Assembly (NCBI RefSeq): GCF_023534745.1 | Contig: NZ_JAMHJQ010000005.1 | Span: forward strand, 124,001 to 188,000 | DNA: 64,000 bases | Reading direction: 5' to 3' | Source: Streptomyces sp. 35G-GA-8 | GTDB lineage: Bacteria > Actinomycetota > Actinomycetes > Streptomycetales > Streptomycetaceae | Part shown: piece by piece, positions 49,752-57,880 of the stretch | Position numbering within the stretch: position 1 is the stretch's first letter | Layout of the letters: the number at the start of each line of letters is the position of its first letter | Program-made: the position numbers and the translations under genes | The notes under the pieces: generated by a model | Told to the model about the DNA's origin: nothing | Databases searched by the model: none | Seen by the model: only the letters and a program-made list of their open reading frames with translations

Positions 49752-50848
49752 CCGTTCTCGACACCCGGGCGCTCAACCGCGCGACGCTGGCCCGGCAGCT
49801 GCTGCTCGATCGCGCCGACGTACCGGTCCTCGACGCCGTCGCGCACCTCGGCGGTCTGCAAGCGCAGGAACCCCAGGAACCGTTCGTCGGGCTCTGGTCA
49901 CGGTTGCGTGCGTTCGACCCGTCGGTGCTGTCGGATCTGCTGACCGGGCGGCGTGTGGTGCGGACCCATCTCATGCGCCGCACCGTCCATCTCGTCACCG
50001 CCGACGACGCCCTGGCCTGGCGCGCCCGCCACGACACCATGCTGCGCCAGCGGGTGCTGGGGACCTACCGTCGCGAGCTCGACGGGATAGACCTCGGCGA
50101 GCTGTCCGCGGCGGGCCGGGCGGTCATGGCCGACGGCGAGCCCCGCTCGATGACCGAGCTCGCGCGAGCGCTCGCCGACCGCTGGCCGACGCCGGGGACG
50201 CGGCCACTGGGCGAGATGCTGATCGCGGCCCTCGTCCCGGTGGCGCAGCTGCCGCCGCGCGGGCTCTGGCGGACCAAGGGAGGGGTGCGCAATGTGCTGC
50301 TCGCGTCCTGGCTGGGTCGCGAGATCGATCCGCCGTCCCCGGACGGCTCCGATCCTGTGGGCCAGGCGCTGGTACGGCGCTACCTGGCCGCGTTCGGCCC
50401 GGCGGCCTCGGCCGACCTGCGCGCCTGGTGCGGCCTCACCGGACTGCCGGCCGCGGTCGCCGCGGTACGCGAGGAGCTGGTGACCTTCCGTGACGAGCGG
50501 GGCCGGGAGCTGCTCGACCTCCCCGACGCGCCGCGCCCCGACCCCGACACCCCCGCCCCGGTGCGGTTCCTGCCGGCGTTCGACAACGCGATCCTCGGCT
50601 ACCACGACCGCGGCCGGATCATCGACGACGCCCACCGCGGCCTGTCCGTCACCGGCGCCCGCGTTGTCCTGGTCGACGGCCGGGTGGCCGCGACCTGGAC
50701 CGTCGCGGCCGGCACGGTGGTGGTCACCCCGCTGCGCCCGTTCCGCCCGGCCGACCGCACCGCCGTGGCCGAAGAGGGGCGGGAGTTGGCCTCGTTCCTT
50801 TCCGACCACGACAGCGACCGCGTACAGATCGCCGACGCTCCCCGCTGA
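49748..50848 (+). CDS. AlkZ-like winged-helix DNA-binding protein, paralogue 2
   Basis: 366 residues of the same family as the 34235-35383 product. It has the shared N-terminus ALNRATLARQLLL and the QxQ motif Q38-A-Q40 in LGGLQAQEP. The winged-helix repeats continue through VVRTHLMRRTVHLVTADDA and RRYLAAFGPAASADLRAWCGLTGLP. The C-terminal barrel shows RFLPAFDNAILGYHDRGRII and VVLVDGRVAATWTV. A DNA glycosylase acting on bulky alkyl adducts is the precedent. Its ATG overlaps the stop of the aldo/keto reductase remnant. Confidence 0.83.
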   Translation: MTVLDTRALNRATLARQLLLDRADVPVLDAVAHLGGLQAQEPQEPFVGLWSRLRAFDPSVLSDLLTGRRVVRTHLMRRTVHLVTADDALAWRARHDTMLRQRVLGTYRRELDGIDLGELSAAGRAVMADGEPRSMTELARALADRWPTPGTRPLGEMLIAALVPVAQLPPRGLWRTKGGVRNVLLASWLGREIDPPSPDGSDPVGQALVRRYLAAFGPAASADLRAWCGLTGLPAAVAAVREELVTFRDERGRELLDLPDAPRPDPDTPAPVRFLPAFDNAILGYHDRGRIIDDAHRGLSVTGARVVLVDGRVAATWTVAAGTVVVTPLRPFRPADRTAVAEEGRELASFLSDHDSDRVQIADAPR

Positions 50849-50937
50849 CGGGGCCGTCTCTATCTCTGGTTGGAGGGCGTGATCGTCCTGAGGCCCGATG
50901 CCCACGGTGCGCGGGTGACCGTAGCGTGAGGCCCATC

Positions 50938-53379
50938 ATGGAACGAACTGACCACCGGTTTCTCCCGGTCCTGCTGCTCGGCGCCCAGGCCGCCGTGTGG
51001 CCGGGGTACGCGCTGTCGCGTGGTGCGACCCCGACGGCCGCGCACCTCCTCGCGGCCGCCCTGGTGGGCGGTCCGGTGGCCGTCGCGCTCACGGTGCGCC
51101 GTACCCGCCCGGTACCCGTCCTCATCCTGGTCGCCGCCGCCTGTGCGGTCGGCGCGGGACCGCTGCCCGTGGGCGCGGTGGCTGTGCTCGGTACCGCTGG
51201 TGTGGCGCTGGCCCTGTGCACGGTGGCCACTGAGCGGGACACCTTCACGGCGCTGCTGTGCGTGGCGACGCTCGCGGCCTGGCAGCTCGTACACGGCCTC
51301 AGCCTGCACGGGCTCGGCGGCGGCCAGGGCCTCGACCTCGTCCTCACCACGCTGCTCTACGCGACCGCCACCGGTACGGGGCTGTTCCTGCGGCGGGTAC
51401 GGGCGGCTCGGCAGGCCGCCGAACGGCGTCTGCACCGGGCGGAGGACGAGCGGCACCGGCTTCCGGCGGCGGAACGACGCCGGATGGAAAGGGAGTTGCA
51501 CGACGTCAGCGCGCACCATCTGACGGCGGTGGTCGTGACGGTCGAGGCGGCGCTCGGGCTGCGCGAGCGCCGGCCCGAGCTGGCCGATCAGGCGGTGCGG
51601 TTCGCCGCCGAGACCGGCCGTGAGGTGACCCGCGCGCTGAGCGCGGTGCGGGCCCCGACGCCCACACCGGAAGACCTTCCGGCGCCGGAGGAGCGGCTGC
51701 GCGAACTCGTGGCCGGTTTCCGTGCCCTCGGGCAGCCGGTGGCCTATGAGACCGAGGCGCTTCCGGACGGCTCTGTCGGCGACGCCGCGTACGGCATTGT
51801 CCGCGAGGCGCTGACCAATGCGGTTCGCCACGCCTCCGGCGCGCCCACCACCGTGCGCTGCGCCTACGGCGACACCCACACGGACATCGTGGTGCGCAAC
51901 GCTCCGCCGGACACGTCCGGCACCACTCCACCGCGCGGCGAAGGGCTCGGGGGCGGGAACGGCCAGAACTTCCTGCGCGGCCGGGCACGGGAGGTGGGCG
52001 GCACGCTCACCAGCGGGCCGACACCGGACGGAGGGTGGGAGGTGCACGCGGTCCTGCCGGGGCGGAACGCGGCAGCGTCGGCCCCGTCCGTTCCACGCGC
52101 CTACCGCTTCGCTCAGCTCATCGCCGCCGCGGGGTTGTGCCTCCAGCCGCTGCTGCCGCTCCTGGTCGTTCGGGAGAGCGCGACGCCTGCCGGCCCGGGG
52201 GTCTCCGCCGGCGCGCTCTTCGCGCTGCTCGCCACGGCGCAGGTGCTCACACTGCTGTGGTTGCGGCAGGCTCCACGGACCGCGCTGGGTGTGCTGCTGG
52301 TCCTCGCCGGACTCTGGCCGGTGGCGATGTCCGTCAGCGGGTACACGGGGCCGGTGCTTCTGCCGCCGGGTCTGAGCGCGCTCGCCACCTGCGTGGCGCT
52401 CGCCATGATGGCGGCCGGTGCCTCCGGGTCCGGCCTCTCCCCCGCCGGGCGCACCCGTGCGCGGCCCGCCGCGCGCCGGCCCGATCCGAACGGGACGGTG
52501 ACAGTGCCTCGCCGCGCCGGAAACGTGGCCGTGCCTCGTCGGGCCGAGCCTCGCCGGTCCGTACCTCGCCGGGCCGTACCGGTGGTGGCCGCCGCCGTGC
52601 ACGCGGTCGCGGTGATCGCCGCCGTACTGGCCCGTGGTGTCACCTCTCCCGTCTGGGCGGTCGCCGGGGCCGCGATCGCCATGGCCGCGTCGGCGACCGT
52701 CCTCGCCCGGTCCATCGGCGCCTGGTACGGGAAGCGCCGACGAGCCGTCCGCGACACGGACCAGGGCCGTCTCGCGGCCTGGACGGAGGAGGCGGTCCGG
52801 GACGCCTGGGCCGAGCGCCGCCGCATCACCATCGGGCTGGAGACCACCGTGCTGGCACGCACGGCCGAAGTGGTCGAGGAGGCGGAGGCGGGCCGGCTCG
52901 CGCAGACCGCGGAACGGGCCCGCGCCGCCTTGGCCGCCATGCGGTCCCTGCTCGAAACGGTCCGTGCCGGGGAGCAGCACGCCGAACTCCGGCCGCAGCC
53001 CACGCTCCAGGCCCTCGACCTGCTCGTCGGCCAGTGCCGGGCCACCGGGCGCCAGGTGGAGGTGCGACTCTCCGACCGCGTGCCCGAGCGGCTGCCCCCG
53101 GAGGTGGACATCGCCGCCTACCGGGCCGCCGAGACCATTCTCCAGGCGGGCGGCGACGAACCCGCGGAACTCGTCCTCGACGCCGCCGACCACGAACTGA
53201 CCCTGACCGCGACCGGTGTGTCCCACGCCACCCGCCTCGCGGCACACCGACAGCTGGTGACACGGGCCGCCGCCCTCGGGGGCACCCTCACCGTCGAACG
53301 ACCGGACACGGTCCTGTTGCGTCTGCCCCTGAGCACCGTCCCGAGTGACGGGGCCACACCCCGGAAGGAAGCCCCATGA
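50938..53379 (+). CDS. Membrane histidine kinase with a second degenerate kinase module
   Basis: 813 residues. About four helices (~10-150) precede a HisKA_3 dimerisation helix with His188 in MERELHDVSAHHL. An HATPase follows with VREALTNAVRHASG and GGGNGQNFLRGRA. A second membrane block (~390-600) follows, with a PRR-repeat linker. A second kinase-like block (~605-813) has ERRRITIGLETTVLAR where RELHDVVAH would be, so it lacks the phospho-acceptor, and YRAAETILQAGG in place of the N-box, lacking Asn. ATG 50938 has GAGG at proper distance; GTG 50926 is an alternative. It overlaps the response-regulator gene by ATGA. Confidence 0.87.
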   Translation: MERTDHRFLPVLLLGAQAAVWPGYALSRGATPTAAHLLAAALVGGPVAVALTVRRTRPVPVLILVAAACAVGAGPLPVGAVAVLGTAGVALALCTVATERDTFTALLCVATLAAWQLVHGLSLHGLGGGQGLDLVLTTLLYATATGTGLFLRRVRAARQAAERRLHRAEDERHRLPAAERRRMERELHDVSAHHLTAVVVTVEAALGLRERRPELADQAVRFAAETGREVTRALSAVRAPTPTPEDLPAPEERLRELVAGFRALGQPVAYETEALPDGSVGDAAYGIVREALTNAVRHASGAPTTVRCAYGDTHTDIVVRNAPPDTSGTTPPRGEGLGGGNGQNFLRGRAREVGGTLTSGPTPDGGWEVHAVLPGRNAAASAPSVPRAYRFAQLIAAAGLCLQPLLPLLVVRESATPAGPGVSAGALFALLATAQVLTLLWLRQAPRTALGVLLVLAGLWPVAMSVSGYTGPVLLPPGLSALATCVALAMMAAGASGSGLSPAGRTRARPAARRPDPNGTVTVPRRAGNVAVPRRAEPRRSVPRRAVPVVAAAVHAVAVIAAVLARGVTSPVWAVAGAAIAMAASATVLARSIGAWYGKRRRAVRDTDQGRLAAWTEEAVRDAWAERRRITIGLETTVLARTAEVVEEAEAGRLAQTAERARAALAAMRSLLETVRAGEQHAELRPQPTLQALDLLVGQCRATGRQVEVRLSDRVPERLPPEVDIAAYRAAETILQAGGDEPAELVLDAADHELTLTATGVSHATRLAAHRQLVTRAAALGGTLTVERPDTVLLRLPLSTVPSDGATPRKEAP

Positions 53380-54059
53380 CCCTCACCGTGTTGGTGGTCG
53401 ACGACCAGACAGTCGTCAGGGCGGGCTTCGCGGCCGTCATCGACGCCGAGCCGGACATGACCGTCGTCGGTGAGGCAGGCGACGGCGCCGCCGCGGTGAG
53501 CCTCGCCGAACAGCTCGCGCCGGACGTGATCGTCATGGACGTACGGATGCCCGGACTCGACGGCATCACCGCCACCCGGATCATCACCGGGCGCGACAAT
53601 CCGCCGCGCGTCCTCGTACTGACCACGTTCGACCTCGACGCGTATGTCTTCGAAACGCTGCGCGCCGGTGCGTCCGGTTTTCTCCTCAAGGACGTACAGG
53701 CGGCCGAACTGCTGCACGGCATCCGGGTCGTGGCCGGTGGGGAGAGCGTCCTCGCCCCGTCCGCCACCCGCCGGCTCATCGGCCACTACGCCGCCGAACG
53801 GCCCGCCGGGCCGATGGCCGGGAAGACGGCGGCGAGCCTGGACCGGCTGACCGCACGAGAGCGCTTCGTCCTCACCCTGGTCGCCTCCGGACTGAACAAC
53901 GCGGAGATCGCGGCCGAACTCGACATCACCGTCGGGACCGTCAAGTCCCATGTGAACGCGTTGCTGCGCAAACTCGGGGTACGCGACCGAGTACAGGCGA
54001 CCATCCTCGCGTACGACCTGGGTCTCGCCCGTGTGACCCCACCCGGCACACACAGGTGA
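53376..54059 (+). CDS. NarL/LuxR-type response regulator
   Basis: 227 residues. The receiver domain has the acidic pair in VLVVDDQTVVRAGF, phospho-acceptor Asp55 in VIVMDVRMPGLDG, Thr in VLVLTTFDLD and Lys in GFLLKDVQ. The C-terminal HTH is LTARERFVLTLVASGLNNAEIAAELDITVGTVKSHV. It is translated from an ATG overlapping the kinase stop, so the two form a dedicated two-component pair. Targets are not evident; the adjacent small membrane-protein gene is a candidate. Confidence 0.93.
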   Translation: MTLTVLVVDDQTVVRAGFAAVIDAEPDMTVVGEAGDGAAAVSLAEQLAPDVIVMDVRMPGLDGITATRIITGRDNPPRVLVLTTFDLDAYVFETLRAGASGFLLKDVQAAELLHGIRVVAGGESVLAPSATRRLIGHYAAERPAGPMAGKTAASLDRLTARERFVLTLVASGLNNAEIAAELDITVGTVKSHVNALLRKLGVRDRVQATILAYDLGLARVTPPGTHR

Positions 54060-54138
54060 CGCCCACCGGCCGTCCGCAACCTCCCACCATCGACAGCACG
54101 TTGAGGCCATGAGCAGCGCACACGAGGAGAACACCGTC

Positions 54139-54447
54139 ATGACCGACTCCGACTCCGAGTCGACGCACCCGGTCCCGCGCATCGTGCGCCAGGCGCTCGG
54201 CAGCGTTCTCGCCCGCGTCTACCTCGCCGTATGCGCGGTCCTGAGCGTCTGGGCCGTTGTGGTGAGTCTCGGCGACAACCCCGACGCTTCGTTCGCCGGG
54301 GTGGTGCCGCTGATCGCCACCGCTCCGGTCAGTCTGATCGTGATCGTACTGCCGGACCACACCTCCATGATCTTCATCGCGATCGGTCTCGGCGCCCTGG
54401 TGAACGCCGTGGTCATCGGCTGGTGCGCCCGCGCGCTGCGGCGGTGA
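54139..54447 (+). CDS. Small membrane protein (SCO4225-like)
   Basis: 102 residues with a charged N-terminus and three hydrophobic helices (VYLAVCAVLSVWAVVVSLG, VVPLIATAPVSLIVIVLP, SMIFIAIGLGALVNAVVIGWCA). It resembles a short Streptomyces membrane family named after SCO4225. I prefer ATG 54139, preceded by GAGGAG; ATG 54109, 10 codons earlier, is possible. It lies 79 bp behind the response-regulator gene on the same strand, and could be part of the two-component operon. Confidence 0.65.
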   Translation: MTDSDSESTHPVPRIVRQALGSVLARVYLAVCAVLSVWAVVVSLGDNPDASFAGVVPLIATAPVSLIVIVLPDHTSMIFIAIGLGALVNAVVIGWCARALRR

Positions 54448-54459
54448 GAGCCCTCGGGA

Positions 54460-55905
54460 TCAGACAGCCGGGGCCGGGTAGGTCGGGTACTCCACCCCGG
54501 ATACGTGCTGGACGACACGGATGACCTGGCAGGAGTAGCCGAACTCGTTGTCGTACCAGAGGTAGAGGATCGCGTTGTCGCCGTCGACCTTGGTGGCACC
54601 GGCGTCGACGATCGAGGCATGGCGCGAGCCGATGAAGTCGCTGGAGACCGCGTCGGGGGCGCTGATGAAGTCGATCTGACGCTTGAGCGGAGAGCTCAGC
54701 GACACGTTGCGCAGATAGTCGAGGACTTCCTCGCGGTTGGTCTCGCGTGCGAGTCGCAGGCTGAGGATCGCGATGGAGACGTCCGGCACCGGGACGCGGA
54801 TGGAGCTGCCGGTGATCCGTGCGTCGAGGTCCGGCAGCGCCTTGGCGACCGCGGAGGCGGCGCCCGTCTCGGTGATGACCATATTGAGAGGCGCCGACCG
54901 GCCGCGGCGGTCGGACTGATGGTAATTGTCCAGCAGGTTCTGGTCGTTGGTGAACGAGTGGACGGTCTCCACGTGACCGCGCAGGACGCCGTATTCGTCC
55001 GCCATCGCCTTCAGCGGCGGGACGATCGCGTTGGTGGTGCAGGACGCGCAGGACAGGATCCGCTCATCCGACGAGATCGCGTCGTGGTTGACGCCATGGA
55101 CGACGTTGGGGACATCGCCCTTGCCGGGTGCGGTCAGCACGACCTTGTCGATGCCCGGGCGGAGATGCTTCGACAGACCCTCGCGGTCGCGCCACCTGCC
55201 GGTGTTGTCGATGAGGATGGCGTCCTTGATGCCGTACGCCGTGTAGTCCACCGACGTCGGGTCGTCGGAGTAGATCACCCGGATCTCGTTGCCGTTGGCG
55301 ATGATCTTGTTGTTGGCCTCGTCGACCGTGATCGTGCCCTGGAACTGGCCGTGGACGGAGTCACGGCGCAGCAGCGAGGCGCGCTTGACGAGGTCCTGGC
55401 CGGCTCCCCTGCGTACGACGATGGCGCGCAGCCGCAGGCCGTTGCCGGAGCCGGTCTTCTCGATGAGCAGACGGGCGAGAAGGCGGCCGATGCGGCCGAA
55501 ACCGTAGAGGACGACATCGCGCGGCGCGCGGCACTCGATCTTGTTGTCACCCGTCGCGCCCGCGACGGCCTCGGCGGTGAACTCCTCCTCCGAGAGACCA
55601 CGGTCGTCGGCCTGGTACGTCGCGGCGAGCATGCCGATGTCGATCTGCGAGGGGCCGAGATCGAGTGTGGTGAGAGCGCGCAGGAACGGGAGCGTCTGCG
55701 TGACCGAAAGTTCCTCGCCGTCGATCTGCCGGGCGAACCGGTGGGTCTTGAGGATGCTGACCACCGACTTGTTCACCAGGGAGCGGCTGTGGAGGAGGAC
55801 TGTGATGTCCCGCTCCCGGTGCAGCTTCCCGATGATCGGGATCATCGCCTCCGCGATCTCCTCGCGGTGCTTCCAGTTGGTGAACGATTCCTCAGCGACA
55901 GTCAC
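54460..55905 (-). CDS. gap: Glyceraldehyde-3-phosphate dehydrogenase, long form
   Basis: 481 residues, ~150 longer than classical GAPDH. NAD-binding GFGRIGRLLARLLIE starts at 135. Catalytic Cys289 is in SCASCTTNAIVPPLKAM. Further motifs are VETVHSFTNDQNLLDNYH, RGRSAPLNMVITETGAA and LWYDNEFGYSCQVIRVV. The ~128-residue N-terminal extension (ESFTNWKHREEIAEAMIPIIG) has no known function to me; long homologues with this extension occur in other streptomycetes. It starts at GTG 55903-55905. It is a glycolytic or gluconeogenic cytoplasmic enzyme, not in an operon here. Confidence 0.92.
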   Translation of the reverse strand: MTVAEESFTNWKHREEIAEAMIPIIGKLHRERDITVLLHSRSLVNKSVVSILKTHRFARQIDGEELSVTQTLPFLRALTTLDLGPSQIDIGMLAATYQADDRGLSEEEFTAEAVAGATGDNKIECRAPRDVVLYGFGRIGRLLARLLIEKTGSGNGLRLRAIVVRRGAGQDLVKRASLLRRDSVHGQFQGTITVDEANNKIIANGNEIRVIYSDDPTSVDYTAYGIKDAILIDNTGRWRDREGLSKHLRPGIDKVVLTAPGKGDVPNVVHGVNHDAISSDERILSCASCTTNAIVPPLKAMADEYGVLRGHVETVHSFTNDQNLLDNYHQSDRRGRSAPLNMVITETGAASAVAKALPDLDARITGSSIRVPVPDVSIAILSLRLARETNREEVLDYLRNVSLSSPLKRQIDFISAPDAVSSDFIGSRHASIVDAGATKVDGDNAILYLWYDNEFGYSCQVIRVVQHVSGVEYPTYPAPAV

Positions 55906-56022
55906 AGATCTTATCTTTCGAGCTAGGCGGCGCTCATATGGTAACCCGTCGATGTATTGATCATTGATCGGTGCCGATATCGACCGCTTCCGGACGCCCT
56001 CCCCGGGCCTCAACTCCGGTCG

Positions 56023-56394
56023 TCAGATGCCGGGTCCGTAACCGGGGTCCGGCTGCCGGCGGGGGGTCCACCACTCGGTGAGGCCCCACACCCCGAGCGC
56101 GAGCGCGGCCACGGCCACGAGCGCGGCGACCCAGGGACGGCGCACCCATCTCGTGGTCAGCGCCCAGGCGATGAGCGGAACCAGAGCGCCCCCGAGCACG
56201 ATCAGCGGCAGATCGACGAAGAGGACACTCAAGTCACGGGCGTGGCCCTCGAATCCACCGTCGATACTGAAGGCGGCCCGCGGCGCCCACACGAGCGCCG
56301 CGGTCGTCGCGCCGAGGCCGGCGAGGATGCATCCGGCGGCGACCCGGGTCTCCGGGTCGATACGAGTGATACCTGACGTGGTTCTTTCGCTCAT
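56023..56394 (-). CDS. Small membrane protein of unknown function
   Basis: 123 residues with three predicted helices: VAAGCILAGLGATTAALVWA, LSVLFVDLPLIVLGGALVPLIAWAL and PWVAALVAVAALALGVWGL. The C-terminus is polar. I do not recognise the family. It lies between the tetR gene and GAPDH, all on the minus strand, with gaps of 51 and 117 bp. It may be co-transcribed with tetR. Confidence 0.65.
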   Translation of the reverse strand: MSERTTSGITRIDPETRVAAGCILAGLGATTAALVWAPRAAFSIDGGFEGHARDLSVLFVDLPLIVLGGALVPLIAWALTTRWVRRPWVAALVAVAALALGVWGLTEWWTPRRQPDPGYGPGI

Positions 56395-56445
56395 GCCCCC
56401 GACAGACGCGACGGCGCGGCGCGTGGTTCCGACGGGGCCCCGGAC

Positions 56446-57060
56446 CTACCGCCCCCGATGGGGCCCGTCCGCTCCGGACGCGCCCGCCCGCAGTCCGTCC
56501 ATCACGAGGTCCAGGAGTCGCGTCGCGCGCGGCTGCCAATCACTGTGCGGGTCGAGCTGCCAGAGCCCGGCGATGGCGAGCACGAAGTCGTCGGGGGTCA
56601 GCCCCGGGCGGATCGTGCCGGCCTCCTCGTTCGCGCGCAGCAGCAGCGTGACCGCCCGGGTCACCGGGCCGTGCCCCAGCTGAGCCAGGCCGCCGTGGTC
56701 ACTGGTGGCCTTGCGCAGCGCGGCGGCCAGGCCCGCCTTGGCCATCGCGTACTGGGCCAGGCGATCCATCCACTCCCGCAGGGCCCGGTCGGGCGCGCGG
56801 GTCCGCAGGAGCTGGGCGGCGGTGTCGGCGACCTGCTGCATCTCGTAGCGGTAGACCTCCAGGACAAGGGCCTCGCGGTTGGGGAAGTTGCGGTAGAACG
56901 TCCCCTGCCCGACGCACGCCTTCTTCGCGATCGTGCTCAGCGGGGCGTCCGCGGCGCGCGTCAGCTCGACCAGCGCGACTTCCAGAATGCGCCGGCGGTT
57001 GCGTTGCGCGTCCGAACGCAGTGCCGCCTCTTCCCGCGCCCGTCCCTCTTCCGGCCGCAC
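56446..57060 (-). CDS. TetR/AcrR repressor of the molybdenum-hydroxylase operon
   Basis: 204 residues. The HTH region is RRRILEVALVELTRAADAPLSTIAKKACVGQGTFYRNFPNREALVLEVYRYEM. The C-terminal domain (HGPVTRAVTLLLRANEEAGTIRPGLTPDDFVLAIAGLWQLD) is of the SbtR-like type. I chose GTG 57058-57060, with a perfect AGGAGG 5 bases upstream, over ATGs 18-21 bases earlier. Two strong palindromes lie directly upstream in the gap to the oxidoreductase operon. It most likely represses both itself and that operon. Confidence 0.9.
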   Translation of the reverse strand: MRPEEGRAREEAALRSDAQRNRRRILEVALVELTRAADAPLSTIAKKACVGQGTFYRNFPNREALVLEVYRYEMQQVADTAAQLLRTRAPDRALREWMDRLAQYAMAKAGLAAALRKATSDHGGLAQLGHGPVTRAVTLLLRANEEAGTIRPGLTPDDFVLAIAGLWQLDPHSDWQPRATRLLDLVMDGLRAGASGADGPHRGR

Positions 57061-57131
57061 TTGTCCTCCTTCCGGCATCAAGCCAGGTCTTCCGGGGCTC
57101 CCGGAACAACGATCAAGCCGACCTTGCTAAC

Positions 57132-57145
57132 CGGACAGCTGTCCG
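57132..57145. promoter_or_regulatory. TetR operator A
   Basis: CGGACAGCTGTCCG is a perfect 14-bp palindrome, flanked by TAAC and TTA, 72 bp before tetR. It is one of a pair 31 bp apart in the divergent promoter region. Confidence 0.75.
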
Positions 57146-57162
57146 TTAGGTTCGATGAGTAA

Positions 57163-57176
57163 CGGACAGTTGTCCG
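57163..57176. promoter_or_regulatory. TetR operator B
   Basis: CGGACAGTTGTCCG matches operator A except at one base. It is 31 bp away, about three helical turns, so two dimers would sit on the same DNA face. The region between 57177 and the first operon gene at 57299 holds no other gene. Confidence 0.75.
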
Positions 57177-57298
57177 CTTAGATTCACCATAGCGGCACCT
57201 TCGGCCAGTGTGGCCGACCCATGCCCCTCCCTCCCGGACCGTCCACCGGGATCGTCTCGTTCGACGACGCGTATCAGCAATGCGAAAGAAGGCTGATC

Positions 57299-57880
57299 AT
57301 GGCCCCATCGACGTCCAGCGCCATCACTCTGAACATCAATGGCGAAAAGTACACGCTGCCCGTCGACCATCGCACCACTCTTCTCGACGCCCTGCGTGAG
57401 CATCTTGAACTGACCGGCACCAAGAAGGGATGCGATCAGGGCCAATGCGGCGCCTGTACGGTGCTGCTCGACGGACGCCGGGCGGTTTCCTGCCTCCAGC
57501 TCGCGGTCGCGGCCGAGGGGCGCGCGATCACCACCATCGAGGGCGTGGCCGACGGTGAGCGGCTGCACCCGGTGCAGCAGGCCTTCCTCGACCTCGACGG
57601 CTATCAGTGCGGTTACTGCACACCGGGGCAGATCTGTTCGGCGCTGGCGGTGATCGAGGAGCACGCGGCGGGCTGGCCGAGCGCCGTGACGGACGACATC
57701 CGGCCCGAAGCGGGAGTGCCCGCGCTCACCGCCGAGGAGATACGCGAGCGGATGAGCGGCAATCTGTGCCGCTGTGGCGCCTACGTGTCGATCGTGCGGG
57801 CGGTCGCGCGGGCGGCGGAGGAGGCCGCCGAGGCCGACGCGGCAGCGGTCGGGACCGAGGTCAAGGAGGCGGCGGCATGA
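57299..57880 (+). CDS. Molybdenum hydroxylase, 2x[2Fe-2S] subunit (PaoA/YagT-like)
   Basis: 193 residues. The plant-type [2Fe-2S] ligands are C45, C50, C53 and C65 (GCDQGQCGACTVLLDGRRAVSC). The second cluster uses C104, C107, C157 and C159 (CGYCTPGQ, NLCRCGAY). It passes electrons from the molybdenum centre to FAD. E. coli PaoA has a Tat signal; this protein has none, so a cytoplasmic enzyme is expected. GAAGG precedes ATG 57299. It is first of a four-gene operon with ATGA overlaps. Operators of the divergent TetR lie 120-165 bp upstream. Confidence 0.92.
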   Translation: MAPSTSSAITLNINGEKYTLPVDHRTTLLDALREHLELTGTKKGCDQGQCGACTVLLDGRRAVSCLQLAVAAEGRAITTIEGVADGERLHPVQQAFLDLDGYQCGYCTPGQICSALAVIEEHAAGWPSAVTDDIRPEAGVPALTAEEIRERMSGNLCRCGAYVSIVRAVARAAEEAAEADAAAVGTEVKEAAA

